Shown here: piece after piece, positions 61,278 through 64,000 of the stretch
How positions within the stretch are numbered: position 1 is the stretch's first letter
Layout of the letters: every line of letters begins with the position of its first letter
Assembly (NCBI GenBank): GCA_963750995.1
Contig: CAVVST010000003.1
Location: 186,001 to 250,000 of the forward strand
Reading direction: 5' to 3'
DNA length: 64,000 nt
Source of the DNA: CAVVST01 sp963750995
GTDB taxonomy: Bacteria; Acidobacteriota; Vicinamibacteria; Vicinamibacterales; UBA2999
Made by a program: the position numbers and the translations under genes
The notes under the pieces: model-generated
Databases searched by the model: none
What the model was told of the DNA's origin: nothing
Seen by the model: the letters and a program-made list of their open reading frames with translations, nothing else

Positions 61278-63182
61278 CTACCGGGGTTGCGTCACCACGT
61301 CGATGAGCGACGGCTCGCCGCTCTTCACGACCTCGAGCGCGCGGCGGATCGCCGGTCCGAGTTCGTTCGGGTTGGTAATCGGCCCCTGCGCGTGGACACC
61401 CATCCCCTGCGCGATCCTCGCGAAGTCGACGTTCGGGTTCTCGATCGTCGTTCCGATGTGCGCACGTGTCATGTCGCGATTGCGCCAACTGGCCATGCGC
61501 TGGAGGTGCATGATCTCCTGGTGGTAGGCGCGGTTGTTGTGCATCACCGACAGCAACGGAATTCGATGATGCGCGGCCGTCCACCAGACGCCGGGCGCGT
61601 AGAGAAAGTCACCGTCGCTCTGAATGTTCACCGAGATGCGCCCGTGTTTCTTGTTGGCGAGCGCGCCGCCCACCCCCGCCGGTGCGCCATAGCCGACGCC
61701 CGTGGCGCCCGATGAGTTGCCCGGGTTGTGGTACGGCTGGGTGAAGTTCCACAGACGGAACACCCAGTCGCTGGTGTTGCCGCTTTCGGACACAAACGAC
61801 CAGTCCTCGTTCCGGACCTGCGCCCAGACCTCGGCGGCCAGGCGCGCCGTGCTGATTGGCGACGCGTCCCAGGCGTATGCGGCCTCCGCGCGCGCCGCCT
61901 CCAGACCTCGAACGTGCGCCTGCTCCAGCCGCTGCCGGCGTTCTCCAAAGGCGCGGCGCCGGTCGTCGGTGACCAGACGTCGACACGCGTCGATGAGCGC
62001 CGGGAGCGTGGCCTCTGCGTCGGCGGCCATTGCCACGTCCACCTCCGCGTAGCGCTGGAAGTCCTGATAGTTGCTCTTCATGTAGAGGGCGGTCGACTCG
62101 ATACTGATGAGCCGGACGCCCGGCCTGGCGCGGGGGAAGGCCGTCAACTCGAGGCCCAGAATGACATCGGCATCGGCCATCGGCTGACGGCTTGCGGTCT
62201 GGTTCAGCGGATGGCGAGAGGGAAAGTTCATCCGCCCGCGCTGATCGATGACCGACGCCTGTAGCGTCTCGGCCAGCTCGATCAGCAAGGCCATCCCGGC
62301 TGGCGTCCGCGCGGCGCGATCGGCCACGATGACGGGGTTCTGAGCGTTGACGAGCAACCGTGCGGCTTCGGCAACCGCCCCCGAATCGCCCTGGGGCGGA
62401 GTCGCCACCGTCAGGCGTGGCACACGCAGCCGCGAGGCAACCTCCGGTGCAATGGGATCTTCCTGGAGATGGGCGTCGATGACGATCACGACCGGCCCCA
62501 TCGGGGGCGTCATCGCGATCTTGTAGGCGCGCACGGCCGACTCGGCGAAGTGCCCCAACGAGGCCGGCGTATCGTCCCACTTGACGAAGTCGCGGACCAG
62601 GGCAGCCGCGTCCTGCACGCTGTGCTGCCACTCCACGCTCCCTCCCCGCTCCGCCGCATCCAGGTGGTTGCCCGCAAGGATGAACACCGGGACGCGGTCA
62701 CAGTACGCGTTGTAGACGGCCATCGTCGCGTGCTGGAGCCCGACCGTCCCATGACACAGCACGGCCATCGGCTTGCCTTCGACCTTGTAGTAGCCATGGG
62801 CCATCGCGACGGACGATTCCTCGTGGCAGCAGGTAAGGAACTCGGGCGACTGGTTGTTGCCGTAGTTGATGATCGACTCGTGGATGCCGCGGAAGCTCGA
62901 GCCGGCGTTCGACGCAACGTATTCGAAGTCGAGCGACTTGAGGACGTCCAGCATGAAGTCGCTGCCCGGCCGGCCGGTCGGACCCGCCTCGACCTCGACC
63001 ACCGGGTCGACCTCGCGGACCCCCACCGGCGGCGTGGTGGGCCCGGCCCCCTGGGCTGGCGCGGCCTGAGGTACCGCGGCGGGTGCGGCGTTCGCAGCCG
63101 CGTCCGGCACCAGCGCCGCAGCGCCGGTCACGGCGGCACCTTTCAGAAAGCTCCGGCGATCGACGGCAGGTTTCCTCGACAT
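61278..63182 (-). CDS. Tat-exported ThDP-dependent enzyme (copy 2)
   Basis: The start at 63182 (M-S-R-K-P-A-V-D-R-R-S-F-L-K) is a Tat signal; the open frame to 63533 is not coding. 634 residues with the ThDP superfamily layout: catalytic E in C-C-H-E-E-S-S-V-A-M-A-H-G-Y, a central domain, and the C-terminal site reading Q-S-D-G-D-F-L-Y ... M-H-N-N-R-A-Y-H. The usual G-D-G triplet is S-D-G-D, keeping the metal-binding Asp. It is only distantly similar to copy 1. It is followed by a cytochrome c gene, so the pair may form a periplasmic oxidative decarboxylase system. Confidence 0.87.
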   Translation of the reverse strand: MSRKPAVDRRSFLKGAAVTGAAALVPDAAANAAPAAVPQAAPAQGAGPTTPPVGVREVDPVVEVEAGPTGRPGSDFMLDVLKSLDFEYVASNAGSSFRGIHESIINYGNNQSPEFLTCCHEESSVAMAHGYYKVEGKPMAVLCHGTVGLQHATMAVYNAYCDRVPVFILAGNHLDAAERGGSVEWQHSVQDAAALVRDFVKWDDTPASLGHFAESAVRAYKIAMTPPMGPVVIVIDAHLQEDPIAPEVASRLRVPRLTVATPPQGDSGAVAEAARLLVNAQNPVIVADRAARTPAGMALLIELAETLQASVIDQRGRMNFPSRHPLNQTASRQPMADADVILGLELTAFPRARPGVRLISIESTALYMKSNYQDFQRYAEVDVAMAADAEATLPALIDACRRLVTDDRRRAFGERRQRLEQAHVRGLEAARAEAAYAWDASPISTARLAAEVWAQVRNEDWSFVSESGNTSDWVFRLWNFTQPYHNPGNSSGATGVGYGAPAGVGGALANKKHGRISVNIQSDGDFLYAPGVWWTAAHHRIPLLSVMHNNRAYHQEIMHLQRMASWRNRDMTRAHIGTTIENPNVDFARIAQGMGVHAQGPITNPNELGPAIRRALEVVKSGEPSLIDVVTQPR

Positions 63183-63360
63183 GGCGCTCCCCTTATGAGT
63201 CCGACGCGCAGTGTATCCGAATCGGTACCCGGTTGCGGCAGGCCAGGGGGGGCCCGATTGACTCCGTCCAGCATTGATGATACCTACGCTGGCGCGGGCG
63301 GCCGGCCATTGGCGTGGGTCGCCTGACACGGAAGCGGAATCCAAGATAGCGGAGATGGGC

Positions 63361-64000
63361 GTGCAAAAAATGAACAGAATCGGAGCGATGTTCGTGATCG
63401 CGCTGCTGCTTCCGGCTGCGGCGTTCGCACAGGCCGCGATCAGCGGCGTGGTGCGAGGACGCGTCGGGAGCGGTACTGCCGGGCGTGACGGTCGAGGCGA
63501 CGAGCCCGGCGCTAATCGAGAAGGTCCGGTCAACCGTGACGGACGGCACCGGTCAGTACGTAATCGAGAACCTGCGGCCCGGCGAGTACACGGTGACGTT
63601 CACGCTCCCGGGTTTCGCGGTCGTGCGGCGTGAAGGCGTTGCCCTGCAGGGCACCTTCAACGCCCGGATCAACGCCCAGCTCCGCGTCGGCGGCCTTGAA
63701 GAGACGATCACGGTCACCGGAGAGACGCCGATGGTCGACCTGCAGAGCGCCACCCGGCAGGAGGTGCTGGATCGTGAAATCCTCGATACCCTCCCGTCGA
63801 GCGGATCCAGAACGGCGTTGGGCGCGCTGATCGCGGGGGTCGACTTCCGGCGGCAGGACGTCGGCGGCGCGGGGACGGCCGCCCCCACCGGCAACATGAC
63901 CGCCCATGGCTCCTACTCTGAAGATGCAGCGACGACGCTGAATGGCATTTCGATCGCCAGTTTCGGGGTCGGTGCCGCGACCTCGGTCCTCTCCATGAAT
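63361..64000 (+). pseudogene. TonB-dependent receptor, Oar type (copy 5), 3' end outside window, one frameshift
   Basis: The start is GTG 63361 or ATG 63370 (M-N-R-I-G-A-M-F-V-I). A signal peptide ends A-A-F-A-Q. The frame breaks in A-I-S-G-V-V-R at about 63457 (GAGGAC). Without one G it continues D-A-S-G-A-V-L-P-G-V-T-V-E-A-T-S, then the plug region V-T-V/I-T-V-T-G-E-T-P-M-V-D-L to the edge. Close to copies 3 and 4. It is divergent from ThDP copy 2, with 178 bp between. Confidence 0.85.

Overview
The window is GC-rich, gene-dense bacterial DNA and most resembles soil Acidobacteriota, class Vicinamibacteria. This is inferred from gene content, not from a marker gene. The signs are five TonB-dependent receptors of the Oar type with an N-terminal carboxypeptidase-regulatory-like domain, many secreted proteins with a conserved G-D-T-L-V-V-D core, four DUF6152 proteins, tandem DUF6644 membrane proteins, and dispersed REP-like palindromes (consensus AGTGTCCGCCTTnAGGCGGAC). 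I saw no rRNA, tRNA, CRISPR array, phage gene or transposase.

Layout. 1-9.2 kb: tail of an NHL-repeat protein, a DUF2278-lamin tail protein, a methyltransferase-like protein, an AlkD-like DNA repair protein inside a 57-59 bp direct repeat, the first receptor, an envelope protein and a PEGA protein. 9.2-10.3 kb: no convincing gene. 10.3-13.3 kb: MFS transporter, a frameshifted diacylglycerol-kinase-like gene and a metallophosphoesterase. 13.3-19.1 kb: the most striking locus, a membrane TIR protein with four exact 88-residue repeats, divergent from a TIR-NB-ARC-WD40 (APAF-1/NLR-like) protein. 19.1-24.7 kb: substrate-binding protein, alpha/beta hydrolase, two DUF6644 proteins, secreted paralogues and DUF6152 proteins. 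24.7-31.1 kb: a frameshifted receptor, a VOC protein and a badly broken MFS/spermidine-synthase fusion. 31.3-36.6 kb: UDP-glucose dehydrogenase (one frameshift), a PKD scrap, then an aromatic-acid cluster (AAHS transporter, extradiol dioxygenase, MetE-like enzyme). 36.6-40.8 kb: secreted proteins, a glycine-zipper protein and a pseudo-receiver/alanine-rich coiled-coil protein. 41-63 kb: an oxidation-themed region with an EF-hand metallo-beta-lactamase-fold hydrolase, diheme and monoheme cytochromes c, two Tat-exported thiamine-diphosphate (ThDP) enzymes each followed by a cytochrome c gene, NHL proteins, more DUF6152 and G-D-T-L-V-V-D proteins, two twin receptors, an exported amidase behind a possible c-di-GMP-I riboswitch, and at the right edge the start of a fifth receptor.

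How the genes may work together. Receptors would bring substrates across the outer membrane, exported ThDP enzymes could oxidatively decarboxylate them in the periplasm, and the co-transcribed cytochromes c could take the electrons. This is inference from neighbourhood and signal peptides. The TIR locus looks like a separate, probably immune or cell-death related, module.

Caution. At least ten reading frames are broken by single-base shifts, several in short homopolymers, and several gene fragments lie at abrupt junctions. Either the region is decaying or the assembly has indel errors. Frameshifted genes are marked as pseudogenes, but some may be intact in the organism.
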